A stretch of DNA of 64,000 nucleotides from Alteromonas aquimaris. GTDB lineage: Bacteria; Pseudomonadota; Gammaproteobacteria; Enterobacterales; Alteromonadaceae. Location of the stretch: contig NZ_JAPFRD010000002.1 in assembly GCF_026183695.1 (NCBI RefSeq), positions 116,279 through 180,278 on the forward strand, in the 5' to 3' direction. Under the pieces are notes generated by a model. The model was not told the origin of the DNA, made no database searches, and worked only from the letters and a program-made list of their open reading frames with translations. Positions 56,487 through 64,000 of this stretch are shown one piece after another (the stretch's first letter is position 1; each line of letters begins with the position of its first letter). The translations under genes and the position numbers were made by a program.

Positions 56487-57362
56487 ATGAAATTAACATT
56501 AACGATTCGCGGCGAAAATAAGCAGTTCGAGCATTCAATGAGTGTCCGGCGTTTATTCAGTATCGTGGTCATAGTGTCAATGTTTGTTCTGGTATCCAGC
56601 CGTTCTACCCAATCTGTCAACGAAAACCTTGCCAGGGTGAATGTATCCAAACAAATTGTGGCGCAGACGCAACAACAACTGAATGCATTAAGCGATCGTT
56701 CATCCTCGCAGATAGCGGTATTAAATCGGGATATTGCGCAGGCAAATGTTCAGATTAAAACCATTGAAAGTCGACTTAATATTATTGCCCAAGCGGTTGG
56801 TATTAAGCACAGCGATCTGGCGGTTATCAAAGAAGAGGTGAAGCCACCTTTACACGCCAACCCTTTACAATCAGAAATCGCTCAGCTTCAGCAAAGTTTA
56901 GCAACTCATGAGACGCAACTTTCTATGCTTGAAAGTTTGCTTAGGGGACACCATATCGACAATCAGACTCAGTTATCAGGACGGCCCATTAAGCGCGGAT
57001 GGTTATCCTCTTATTACGGTCTGCGGGAAGATCCTTTTTCGGGGGAAGCAGCTGAGCATACGGGACTGGACTTCGCTGGCAGTATTGGTGATGACGTTAT
57101 CGCTACCGGCGCGGGCATCGTCAGTTGGGCGGGGGATCGTTACGGGTATGGGCAAATGGTCGAAATCGATCATATTGATGGGCTTAAAACACGTTACGCT
57201 CACAATCAAGCCGTTTATGTCGCCGTCGGGGACGTGGTGACAAAAGGGCAGGTTATTGCACAAATGGGCAGCACGGGTAGGTCTACGGGAGCGCATGTAC
57301 ACTATGAGGTGTTAAAAAGCGGACATCACGTAAACCCGTTACCTTTTGTGGATAACCACTAA
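56487..57362 (+). CDS. M23 family peptidoglycan endopeptidase
   Basis: A 291-residue LytM-type metallopeptidase. An N-terminal membrane segment (FSIVVIVSMFVLVSS, about residues 24-38), a coiled coil (about 50-160), and the M23 domain with HTGLD (zinc H and D, about 191-195), then AHNQAVYV and HVHYEV near the C-terminus (HxH). It should cut peptide cross-links in the periplasm or act as a regulator of amidases, as EnvC/NlpD-like proteins do in division. It occupies the place where E. coli has secM, between lpxC and secA. The ATG follows AGGGTAG. Confidence 0.9.
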   Translation: MKLTLTIRGENKQFEHSMSVRRLFSIVVIVSMFVLVSSRSTQSVNENLARVNVSKQIVAQTQQQLNALSDRSSSQIAVLNRDIAQANVQIKTIESRLNIIAQAVGIKHSDLAVIKEEVKPPLHANPLQSEIAQLQQSLATHETQLSMLESLLRGHHIDNQTQLSGRPIKRGWLSSYYGLREDPFSGEAAEHTGLDFAGSIGDDVIATGAGIVSWAGDRYGYGQMVEIDHIDGLKTRYAHNQAVYVAVGDVVTKGQVIAQMGSTGRSTGAHVHYEVLKSGHHVNPLPFVDNH

Positions 57363-57513
57363 AGAAAAAAGAACAAGTAATAACTAAAAGTAATAGCAAT
57401 AAGTATCAATACATAGCGGATAGTCGGTGAGAAATTACTTCCGATACCGCCTTAAGTTTAATCGCTCTATGATAATGATTTATCGTTGAGTACAGGTAGT
57501 GGGATCTCAAAAC

Positions 57514-60222
57514 ATGTTTGCAAGTGTCATTAAGAAAATTTTCGGTAGCAAAAATGACCGACTATTAAAAAAACTACAAAAATCTGTCGACGCCATTAAT
57601 GCACTGGAAGCCGATTACGAAGCGCTTACCGATGATGAACTTAAGGCAAAAACGGCAGAGTTCAAAACGCGACTCGAGAAAGGTGAATCGTTAGATGATT
57701 TACTGGTAGAAGCATTCGCCACTGTGCGTGAAGCCAGTAAACGTGTTTTTGGTATGCGCCACTTTGATGTCCAGTTATTAGGTGGCCAGGTTCTGCATCA
57801 GGGTAAAATTGCAGAAATGCGAACAGGGGAAGGTAAAACCCTTACCGCCACGTTACCTACCTATCTTAATGCTTTGTCAGGTAAAGGTGTGCATGTTGTC
57901 ACGGTGAACGACTATCTGGCCAAACGTGATGCCGATTGGAGCAGACCATTATTTGCTTATCTAGGCATGACAGTAGGTTGTAACATTCCCGGTATGGCGT
58001 CGGAAACTAAGCGCGAAGCCTATAAAGCGGATATTACCTATGGTACGAACAACGAGTTTGGTTTCGATTATTTACGTGACAACATGGCGTTTAGCCCACA
58101 GGATCGTGTGCAGCGCGAACTCAACTACGCAGTGGTAGATGAAGTAGACTCAATCTTGATTGACGAAGCGCGAACTCCTCTTATTATATCTGGTGCTGCC
58201 GAAGATAGCTCAGAGCTTTATCGCCGCATTAACCTGGTTATTCCAAAGTTAATTCAGCAAGAAAAAGAGGATGAAGAGGATAATCCAGGCGATGGGGATT
58301 TCACTGTCGATGAAAAGGCCCGTCAGATTCACCTGACTGAAAACGGTCAGCTTCGTGTTGAAGAGATCCTCAAAGAAGAGGGTATCCTGCCACAGGAAGA
58401 ATCGTTATTCGATGCAGGAAATATTTCGTTACTGCACCATATCAATGCGGCCTTACGCGCACATAAGTTATTTAGGAAAGATGTCGATTACATAGTTAAA
58501 GATGACAACATCGTCATTGTTGACGAACACACCGGTCGGACGATGGAAGGACGTCGCTGGTCAGAAGGACTGCACCAGGCAGTAGAAGCTAAAGAAGGTG
58601 TGCGGATTCAAAATGAAAACCAAACCCTGGCTTCAATTACTTTTCAGAATTACTTCCGCTTATTTAACAAACTGTCGGGTATGACAGGTACTGCTGATAC
58701 AGAAGCATTCGAATTTCAACACATCTATAGTTTGGAAACGGTGGTGATACCCACCAACAAACCGATGATCCGTGATGATAAGGCGGACTTGATTTATCTG
58801 ACCGCAGAAGAAAAATACGAAGCGATTGTTGAAGATATTAAAAAGTGTGTGGAGCGTGGACAACCTACCCTGGTGGGGACTATTTCCATTGAGAACTCAG
58901 AGTTACTTTCACGGGTGCTGAAAAAAGCCAAAATCCCTCACAAGGTACTTAATGCCAAGTTCCACGCACAAGAAGCTGATATTGTAGAGCAGGCTGGTAA
59001 ACCCGGTGCGGTCACGATTGCCACCAATATGGCTGGTCGGGGTACCGATATCGTGTTAGGGGGTAACTGGCAGGCCGAAGTTGAAAAGCTGGAAAACCCT
59101 ACTGAAGAACAAATCCAAAAAATTAAAGAGGCTTGGAAAGAACGCCACGATAAAGTAATTGAAGCCGGTGGTTTACATATCATTGGTACTGAGCGTCATG
59201 AATCCCGTCGTATTGACAACCAGCTACGGGGGCGTTCAGGCCGACAGGGTGACCCAGGCTCAAGCCGTTTCTACCTGTCACTGGACGATTCCTTGATGCG
59301 TATTTTCGCCTCTGAGAAGATGGCAGGCATGATGAAGCGCTTGGGCATGGAACGTGGCGAAGCCATCGAGCACCCATGGGTGACTCGCGCCATCGAAAAT
59401 GCGCAACGTAAAGTTGAGGGGCGTAACTTCGACATTCGTAAGCAATTACTTGAATATGATGATGTTGCCAATGATCAACGTAAAGTTATTTACGAGCAGC
59501 GAAACGAACTGCTGGACGAGGGTGATATCAGTGAAACCATTAAGGCTATCCGTGAAGACGTGGTCAATAGTGTCATTGACGAATATATTCCTCCACAGTC
59601 GCTGGAAGAAATGTGGGATGTACCAGCGCTGGAAGAGCGTTTAAAAGCTGATTTTGCAGTGGATCTTCCAGTACAAAAATGGCTGGACGACGATGATAAA
59701 TTATACGAAGAAAAGGTGCGTGAACGGATTTTGACCCACATCGAGGAAGCGTATAAAGAAAAAGAAAATGCCGTGGGCGAAGGGGTGCTACGCCAGTTTG
59801 AAAAAGCGGTAATGCTGCAAAATCTGGATAGTCACTGGAAAGAGCACTTGGCTGCGATGGATCACCTCCGTCAGGGAATTCATCTGCGCGGCTATGCGCA
59901 GAAAAATCCTAAGCAGGAATACAAGCGTGAGTCATTCGAGCTCTTTTCACAAATGCTCGAAGCGCTGAAAGTGGAAGTGATTACCATTTTGAGCCGAGTA
60001 CAGGTTAAAGCAGAATCTGATGTTGAGAAGGTAGAAGAACAACGTCGTCAGGCAAACAATACCCCTAAAAACTTCAAACATGAAGCGTCGACAGATACGC
60101 CCAATTCAGAAAGCGGTCGGGTGCAAACGGCTGTGCGAGAAGGCCCCAAAGTCGGCAGGAACGATCCTTGTCCTTGTGGCTCTGGCAAAAAGTACAAGCA
60201 GTGTCACGGCAAACTGAGTTAA
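57514..60222 (+). CDS. secA: Preprotein translocase ATPase SecA
   Basis: A 902-residue motor of the Sec pathway, same length as E. coli SecA (901). Walker [14 protein letters not shown] (about residues 101-113), the DEAD-like [21 protein letters not shown] (shortened: [13 protein letters not shown]), [15 protein letters not shown] (about 504-518) and the C-terminal zinc motif [13 protein letters not shown]. The ATG at 57514 fits the family start MFxxxIKKIFGS; an in-frame GTG 15 bases upstream is unlikely. No secM-like arrest peptide gene precedes it. Confidence 0.98.
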   Translation: MFASVIKKIFGSKNDRLLKKLQKSVDAINALEADYEALTDDELKAKTAEFKTRLEKGESLDDLLVEAFATVREASKRVFGMRHFDVQLLGGQVLHQGKIAEMRTGEGKTLTATLPTYLNALSGKGVHVVTVNDYLAKRDADWSRPLFAYLGMTVGCNIPGMASETKREAYKADITYGTNNEFGFDYLRDNMAFSPQDRVQRELNYAVVDEVDSILIDEARTPLIISGAAEDSSELYRRINLVIPKLIQQEKEDEEDNPGDGDFTVDEKARQIHLTENGQLRVEEILKEEGILPQEESLFDAGNISLLHHINAALRAHKLFRKDVDYIVKDDNIVIVDEHTGRTMEGRRWSEGLHQAVEAKEGVRIQNENQTLASITFQNYFRLFNKLSGMTGTADTEAFEFQHIYSLETVVIPTNKPMIRDDKADLIYLTAEEKYEAIVEDIKKCVERGQPTLVGTISIENSELLSRVLKKAKIPHKVLNAKFHAQEADIVEQAGKPGAVTIATNMAGRGTDIVLGGNWQAEVEKLENPTEEQIQKIKEAWKERHDKVIEAGGLHIIGTERHESRRIDNQLRGRSGRQGDPGSSRFYLSLDDSLMRIFASEKMAGMMKRLGMERGEAIEHPWVTRAIENAQRKVEGRNFDIRKQLLEYDDVANDQRKVIYEQRNELLDEGDISETIKAIREDVVNSVIDEYIPPQSLEEMWDVPALEERLKADFAVDLPVQKWLDDDDKLYEEKVRERILTHIEEAYKEKENAVGEGVLRQFEKAVMLQNLDSHWKEHLAAMDHLRQGIHLRGYAQKNPKQEYKRESFELFSQMLEALKVEVITILSRVQVKAESDVEKVEEQRRQANNTPKNFKHEASTDTPNSESGRVQTAVREGPKVGRNDPCPCGSGKKYKQCHGKLS

Positions 60223-60611
60223 TGAATACCGTACAGGTAGCTGTAGGGGTAATCCGCCGGGCAGATGACGTATTCATCTGTCTGCGCTCTGAACATCAGC
60301 ATCAGGGCGGTAAGTGGGAGTTTCCAGGGGGGAAAATCGACCACGGGGAAAGTGTTGTCGAGGCACTAAAGCGCGAACTGCAAGAAGAAATCGGGATCTC
60401 GGTAATTCGTTGTCGGCCGTTAATTGAGATTACTCATGATTATGGTGATAAGCGAGTCGCGTTACTTGTACGTGAGGTGCTGGATTTCAACGGTGAGCCG
60501 CACGGGGTCGAAGGGCAACAACATAAATGGTGTCCGATAGACTCCCTTAATCCGGCAGATTTTCCTACCGCCAATGTGGCTATACTTGACGCTCTGACAA
60601 CGTCAAAGTAA
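60222..60611 (+). CDS. mutT: 8-oxo-dGTP diphosphatase MutT
   Basis: A 129-residue Nudix hydrolase that removes 8-oxo-dGTP and prevents A:T to C:G mutations. The Nudix box appears as GGKIDHGESVVEALKRELQEEIGI (about residues 37-60; shortened: GES...RELQEEIG). Length equals E. coli MutT (129). It starts on the last base of the secA stop (TAATG) so it is translationally coupled, and its 3' end overlaps the convergent aspartoacylase gene by nine bases. Confidence 0.95.
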   Translation: MNTVQVAVGVIRRADDVFICLRSEHQHQGGKWEFPGGKIDHGESVVEALKRELQEEIGISVIRCRPLIEITHDYGDKRVALLVREVLDFNGEPHGVEGQQHKWCPIDSLNPADFPTANVAILDALTTSK

Positions 60612-61469
60612 ACACGAATCAGCTGTAGCAAAGGCTACATGCTGTTTGCTATAAGCCGCTTCATTAATAAAGTGTGGGTAAACTTCAGTGTTACCTTCCC
60701 ACACCTTTTCTGTGCCATCAAAGCATTTAAATATTGGTTGCCCGGGAAGCAAAGGCACAAAATCTTTGTCTTGTAGCTGATGATGGATCATCGCTATTCG
60801 CTGCCCGTCACTATCGAGCGGGAAGTGAATGTTTTCAATAAACCGATACGCCTGACAAGGTGCTAGCTCGCTGAGCTCATTAGAATTATAGCTTTCACAA
60901 AACGCCACCAGTGTGCCTGCGAGTAAGGTAGTGAGTTGATAAACATCTTCTCTGAGGACACTTTGAGGTTGCCCGCCTACTTCAATCATGACACCGTATT
61001 TACCTAAGGTGCATAGGTAGGGATGCTCTTCATACGGAATTTCGTCCTCTACCAGTATATTTGCCTCGGGTAAAACTTGTTTCACAAATCGCGCCATACT
61101 GACGTAAAAAGGTGCACTGGAGGGCAAGATGAGGGTGGCCCCCATATGGCTGGTGGTATTGTGAATGTCTACGACCAGATCATACTGCGACTCGCCTTTA
61201 GGACCGATTCTGGCATTAATATCAATGGCCAGCTGGCTTTCCAGCGTAAGCTCCGGGTTGGCTAGTTTGGGCAAAGAAAATTGTCGATTCAAATCTTCGT
61301 CTACAAAGCGAACATTGCGAACAATCGCCTCTTCATTGGCGAGCATGGTGGATAATTCAAACGTAGAATATTTGTAAGGGCAGCCATTACGTTGCCAATT
61401 CCTAATCAGCTGGATGCCGCTTGTCTCATTGCCGTGGGTGCCTGCTACAAACATCACATTTTTAATCAT
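60603..61469 (-). CDS. Aspartoacylase (AspA/AstE family)
   Basis: A 288-residue zinc carboxypeptidase-like enzyme. Zinc and substrate motifs: AGTHGNETSG (about residues 9-18, H and E), FVDEDLNRQF (about 55-64), VVDIHNTTSHMGATL (about 98-112, third ligand H), and the catalytic glutamate in IEVGGQPQS (about 165-173). The DIHNTTS form is that of aspartoacylases rather than succinylglutamate desuccinylases. It should split N-acetylaspartate or a similar N-acyl amino acid. It separates mutT from yacG, which are close neighbours in many relatives, and lies nine bases after yacG as if in the same operon. Confidence 0.87.
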   Translation of the reverse strand: MIKNVMFVAGTHGNETSGIQLIRNWQRNGCPYKYSTFELSTMLANEEAIVRNVRFVDEDLNRQFSLPKLANPELTLESQLAIDINARIGPKGESQYDLVVDIHNTTSHMGATLILPSSAPFYVSMARFVKQVLPEANILVEDEIPYEEHPYLCTLGKYGVMIEVGGQPQSVLREDVYQLTTLLAGTLVAFCESYNSNELSELAPCQAYRFIENIHFPLDSDGQRIAMIHHQLQDKDFVPLLPGQPIFKCFDGTEKVWEGNTEVYPHFINEAAYSKQHVAFATADSCLL

Positions 61470-61478
61470 AATCTGGCT

Positions 61479-61709
61479 CTAGTGGGTGAAAAAAGAATCG
61501 TTTTGCTTGGCAAGCATCGCCTCAATTTCTTCTACATCCATAGCATTTTGGGGAGCGGTTTCAGAGGCGGGTTTGCCTGCAATGGCATTTGCTTCGCTCG
61601 CCCAATCTCCTAAATCAATCATTTGGCAGCGCTTAGAACAAAAAGGCCGGTATTCGTTTTTTTCTTCCCAGCTAACATCGTGCTGGCAGGTGGGACATTT
61701 TACTTTCAT
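61479..61709 (-). CDS. yacG: DNA gyrase inhibitor YacG
   Basis: A 76-residue protein with the YacG zinc finger: CPTC (about residues 5-8) and FCSKRC (about 23-28), then IDLGDWASE (about 31-39). YacG binds zinc and inhibits DNA gyrase by contacting GyrB. The tail (40-76) is acidic and specific. It lies 35 bases after zapD in the pilD-coaE-zapD-yacG order seen in gammaproteobacteria. Confidence 0.93.
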   Translation of the reverse strand: MKVKCPTCQHDVSWEEKNEYRPFCSKRCQMIDLGDWASEANAIAGKPASETAPQNAMDVEEIEAMLAKQNDSFFTH

Positions 61710-61744
61710 TCGATAACCATTGGTTGACTCAGTAAGCGTAAAGT

Positions 61745-62497
61745 CTAACAGGCGGCAAGTGAAAATGTCACTTCAGATTCTACTGAAGAAGACTGTCTCT
61801 CTTGGGGCTCAAACCACATAAAGCGAATTGCGTAGCGATATTTATTTCCACTGAGGGTAGGGTAATAGCCAGCATTAACATCACATTTTACGCGGATCAG
61901 TTCATTCTTATCTTCTGCTACACCTTGATAAAATCCATGCTCAGCAATAACCTGAGAAAAAAGACCCCGTTCACGCAAAAATGAAAGACTGATCGCGATG
62001 GACTCTTCTATCAGTTTTAGAGAATTCATCCACTGGCCAATCGCATGGTGGCGGGACTCCGCTGGCTGGGCTAACCAGAAATGTAAGTTCGGTAAATCAA
62101 AGCTGCATGCACCCCCGGGGATAACGAAGCGTTGCCTGATAGAATTTAAAAATTTGTCATCTTTAAGTTCGTTACCAAACTTTTTACTGGCTTTGAGTTT
62201 CTCTTTTAATCGTAAAATCGATTGAAGAGCCTGTTCTAAAGCCGCACTATCGATATTAGGGTGTTGCGACCAATACACCAGGTTGCGTTCGTGGACGTCC
62301 ATGTCCTTAAGCACATCGGTGCGCAAGTCCAAGCGTTCCACTAAATCCAATAGGATAAAAAGTCGATCGAAAAAATACATCTGCAGTGTCCCGTTTTCGC
62401 CTTTCGCACCGGTTTTTAGTTGCCGCAGCAACTGCTCAATGCGAAGGTAGTTTCGCACCTTTTCTTTTAGTGGAAATTCAAAAACAGAATCAGTCAT
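61745..62497 (-). CDS. zapD: Z-ring associated protein ZapD
   Basis: A 250-residue protein (YacF/ZapD, E. coli 247) that crosslinks FtsZ filaments through the FtsZ C-terminal tail. Family sequence [19 protein letters not shown] at the N-terminus, [20 protein letters not shown] in shortened form [16 protein letters not shown], and [15 protein letters not shown] near the middle. The ATG at 62497 has a GAGGGA box; an ATG twelve bases upstream is possible but overlaps that box. The link to the dcw genes on the other strand is functional, not transcriptional. Confidence 0.95.
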   Translation of the reverse strand: MTDSVFEFPLKEKVRNYLRIEQLLRQLKTGAKGENGTLQMYFFDRLFILLDLVERLDLRTDVLKDMDVHERNLVYWSQHPNIDSAALEQALQSILRLKEKLKASKKFGNELKDDKFLNSIRQRFVIPGGACSFDLPNLHFWLAQPAESRHHAIGQWMNSLKLIEESIAISLSFLRERGLFSQVIAEHGFYQGVAEDKNELIRVKCDVNAGYYPTLSGNKYRYAIRFMWFEPQERQSSSVESEVTFSLAAC

Positions 62498-62910
62498 GGC
62501 GTCCCTCATTGCAATATCGGCTGCGCACTACACCGTAAAATTACGCATAATTCAAGCACTATACCAATTTGGAATAATGTTCGCTTAGAATATATAGAAA
62601 TTCTACTAATGAAGATACATTGGTAAAAATGTAGTGAAATAACTAAGCTTTTCAAACGAACGTAACGCAAGCCAAGAGGATTTCATCACTTTCAGTTTGC
62701 GGCACTTGCGAATTTGCCGGCCAGTTAATGTTGATTTATTTGATCTTACTGACCTTCACCAAATTGTTTTTCACATTGAAAACCCACGCGCAAAGTGAGT
62801 TCGCTGTAACGCAGGTGAGTATTATACAAGATAGGGGAGGGAAGTGATCAGATTATGCTTTACGGTACAGGTAAAGCGGCTCATCCTTTACTTTGAGATG
62901 CTAGATGCCT
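62498..62910. other. Intergenic region between zapD and coaE
   Basis: About 410 bases without a supported gene. It separates coaE/pilD from zapD/yacG, so a promoter for zapD is expected here, but no clear -35/-10 pair stands out. No strong hairpin was seen. Confidence 0.45.
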
Positions 62911-63534
62911 TTATCTCTTTGTCGCAGAAAATGACAGATATTGGCTGTGTAAAGACTTTACCAGAAACGGTATTCGGTTTAGGGGGCCATCGTTTAGTAT
63001 AATGTCGTCTGCGGCTTTTATTCGCTCTTTTCGTGATATCTGGGCTCTCATTATGTTTTCAATGAGTTTGCTATCACTGCCATCCCGTCGACTGGCACGC
63101 TCTATCTGCAATGTCTCAGGGCAATCAACCACCAATACCCGATCTACCATAGTGGTAAGATTATTTTCGATTAAAAGAGGGACCGCGAGCACACAATAGG
63201 GGCTTGTAGTGTGTTGTATGGCCGTCATCATTTGTTCGCGAACCGCAGGGTGGATAAGCCCATTTAACCAACGTTTCTCGGCGTCATCATTAAATACTCG
63301 CTGTCTGAGTAAGGCACGATTCAACGACCCGTCTGAATGTAAAACTTCGCTACCAAAATGTGCGGCAATTTCGTTTAAAACCGGAGTGCCGGTTTTGACG
63401 ACGTCGCGCGCTACCACGTCCGCATCAATAACATCGATGCCCAGTTTTTCAAACTCCTGACTAACCACCGACTTGCCACTACCTATTCCGCCAGTTAATC
63501 CCACCACATATTTGTTTGCTTGAGGCATCTTCAC
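62911..63534 (-). CDS. coaE: Dephospho-CoA kinase
   Basis: A 207-residue P-loop kinase catalysing the last step of coenzyme A synthesis. P-loop [11 protein letters not shown] (about residues 14-24), the [10 protein letters not shown] region (about 38-47), and HPAVREQM (about 96-103). The start is GTG at 63534, overlapping the pilD stop as GTGA; an in-frame ATG six bases later (63528) is an alternative. Length fits E. coli CoaE (206). Confidence 0.96.
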   Translation of the reverse strand: MKMPQANKYVVGLTGGIGSGKSVVSQEFEKLGIDVIDADVVARDVVKTGTPVLNEIAAHFGSEVLHSDGSLNRALLRQRVFNDDAEKRWLNGLIHPAVREQMMTAIQHTTSPYCVLAVPLLIENNLTTMVDRVLVVDCPETLQIERASRRDGSDSKLIENIMRAQISRKERIKAADDIILNDGPLNRIPFLVKSLHSQYLSFSATKR

Positions 63535-64000
63535 AGCAATACCCAGTTTAAATATGCCGACGCTATGTCAGTTTTAAACATAAGGGTTAACCACCCCGCA
63601 ATGGCAAGATAAGGGCCGAAAGGAATCGCCAGTGAACTACCTTTCTTTTGGGTCACCATCATTATAATTCCGAAAATAGCGCCCACTAAGGAAGAAAACA
63701 AAATTATAATAGGAAGCCCCATCAACCCGGTAAAGGCACCCAACGCAGCAAGTAGTTTAAAATCGCCGTAACCCATTCCTTCTTTACCCGTTGCCAGCTT
63801 GAATAGCCAGTAAACGGTCCATAAGCTTAAGTACCCCGCTGCCGCTCCCGCAATAGCCTGTCCAGGTGAGACAAATACGTCTTGAGTACTCAGTACCAAG
63901 CCAAACCATAATAGCGGTAACGTTAATTGATCCGGCAACAGCATTTTATCCAGATCAATAAAAATGAGGGCAATCAATACATAGGTAAGAAGAACAGCGC
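63531..64000 (-). CDS. pilD: Type IV prepilin peptidase PilD (5' end outside window)
   Basis: The C-terminal 156 or so residues of an A24 aspartic protease that cleaves and N-methylates type IV pilins and type II secretion pseudopilins. The two catalytic aspartates appear in [19 protein letters not shown] (shortened: [10 protein letters not shown]) and [15 protein letters not shown] (GxGD motif). The frame stays open to base 64000 with in-frame VLLTYVL upstream, so the N-terminal zinc-binding part lies beyond the window. The order pilD-coaE-zapD-yacG is typical of the group, usually with pilB-pilC upstream. Confidence 0.95.
   Translation of the reverse strand, partial: AVLLTYVLIALIFIDLDKMLLPDQLTLPLLWFGLVLSTQDVFVSPGQAIAGAAAGYLSLWTVYWLFKLATGKEGMGYGDFKLLAALGAFTGLMGLPIIILFSSLVGAIFGIIMMVTQKKGSSLAIPFGPYLAIAGWLTLMFKTDIASAYLNWVLL

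Noticed and set aside
57499..57513. GTG start five codons before secA
   Set aside because: The family starts at the ATG (MFxxxIKKIFGS); the added residues are not conserved in SecA.

Overview
The window looks like chromosomal DNA of a marine gammaproteobacterium of the Alteromonadaceae/Alteromonadales type. This rests on gene content and protein style: a gamma-type division and cell-wall (dcw) cluster running mraZ to ftsZ-lpxC-secA-mutT, the zapD/yacG/coaE/pilD group, a PrsK/PrsR two-component pair, a DUF2868/DUF3482 pair and a SapC-family protein. No database search was possible, so genus is not claimed. No rRNA, tRNA, CRISPR array or transposase gene was seen.

Layout. 1-4.5 kb: two small membrane proteins (MAPEG-like, DUF4386-like) and a membrane protein/GTPase pair. 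4.5-8.4 kb, minus strand: a housekeeping run rsmE, gshB, algH(yqgE), ruvX and a serine-hydrolase lipoprotein. 8.5-11.8 kb: a small membrane protein, an MscS channel, an M48 protease lipoprotein and WrbA. 11.8-21.4 kb: an accessory island with a formylglycine-generating-enzyme-like gene, a small lipoprotein, and a tandem minus-strand array of six PoNi-type immunity genes interleaved with five PoNe-type nuclease toxin C-termini in various states of decay, plus a broken second copy of the lipoprotein. No full-length delivered toxin is present. 21.8-38 kb: csbD-like, pcm, an epimerase/SPW/VKOR fusion, a ketoacyl synthase III homologue, prsK-prsR, a TPR-GGDEF protein, a parA/RHH pair, a lysophospholipase-like hydrolase, a dipeptidase and a SapC-family protein. 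38.3-60.6 kb: the dcw cluster mraZ-rsmH-ftsL-ftsI-murE-murF-mraY-murD-ftsW-murG-murC-ddl-ftsQ-ftsA-ftsZ, then lpxC, an M23 peptidase, secA and mutT. 60.6-64 kb, minus strand: an aspartoacylase, yacG, zapD, coaE and the end of pilD, which runs off the window.

How the parts work together. The dcw genes overlap or nearly touch from mraZ to ftsA and encode the meso-DAP peptidoglycan precursor pathway (MurC-F, Ddl, MraY, MurG) with the septal machinery (FtsL, I, W, Q, A, Z). A promoter with three 10-bp-spaced MraZ-type boxes lies in front of mraZ, and lpxC has its own consensus promoter. The PoNe/PoNi island is the most unusual part. In the immunity genes the first ~110 codons vary while the rest is nearly identical between copies. 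In the toxin remnants the nuclease core is conserved while the C-terminal end varies. This is the pattern expected of a gene-converting toxin/immunity cassette store, or of an orphan-immunity defence array.
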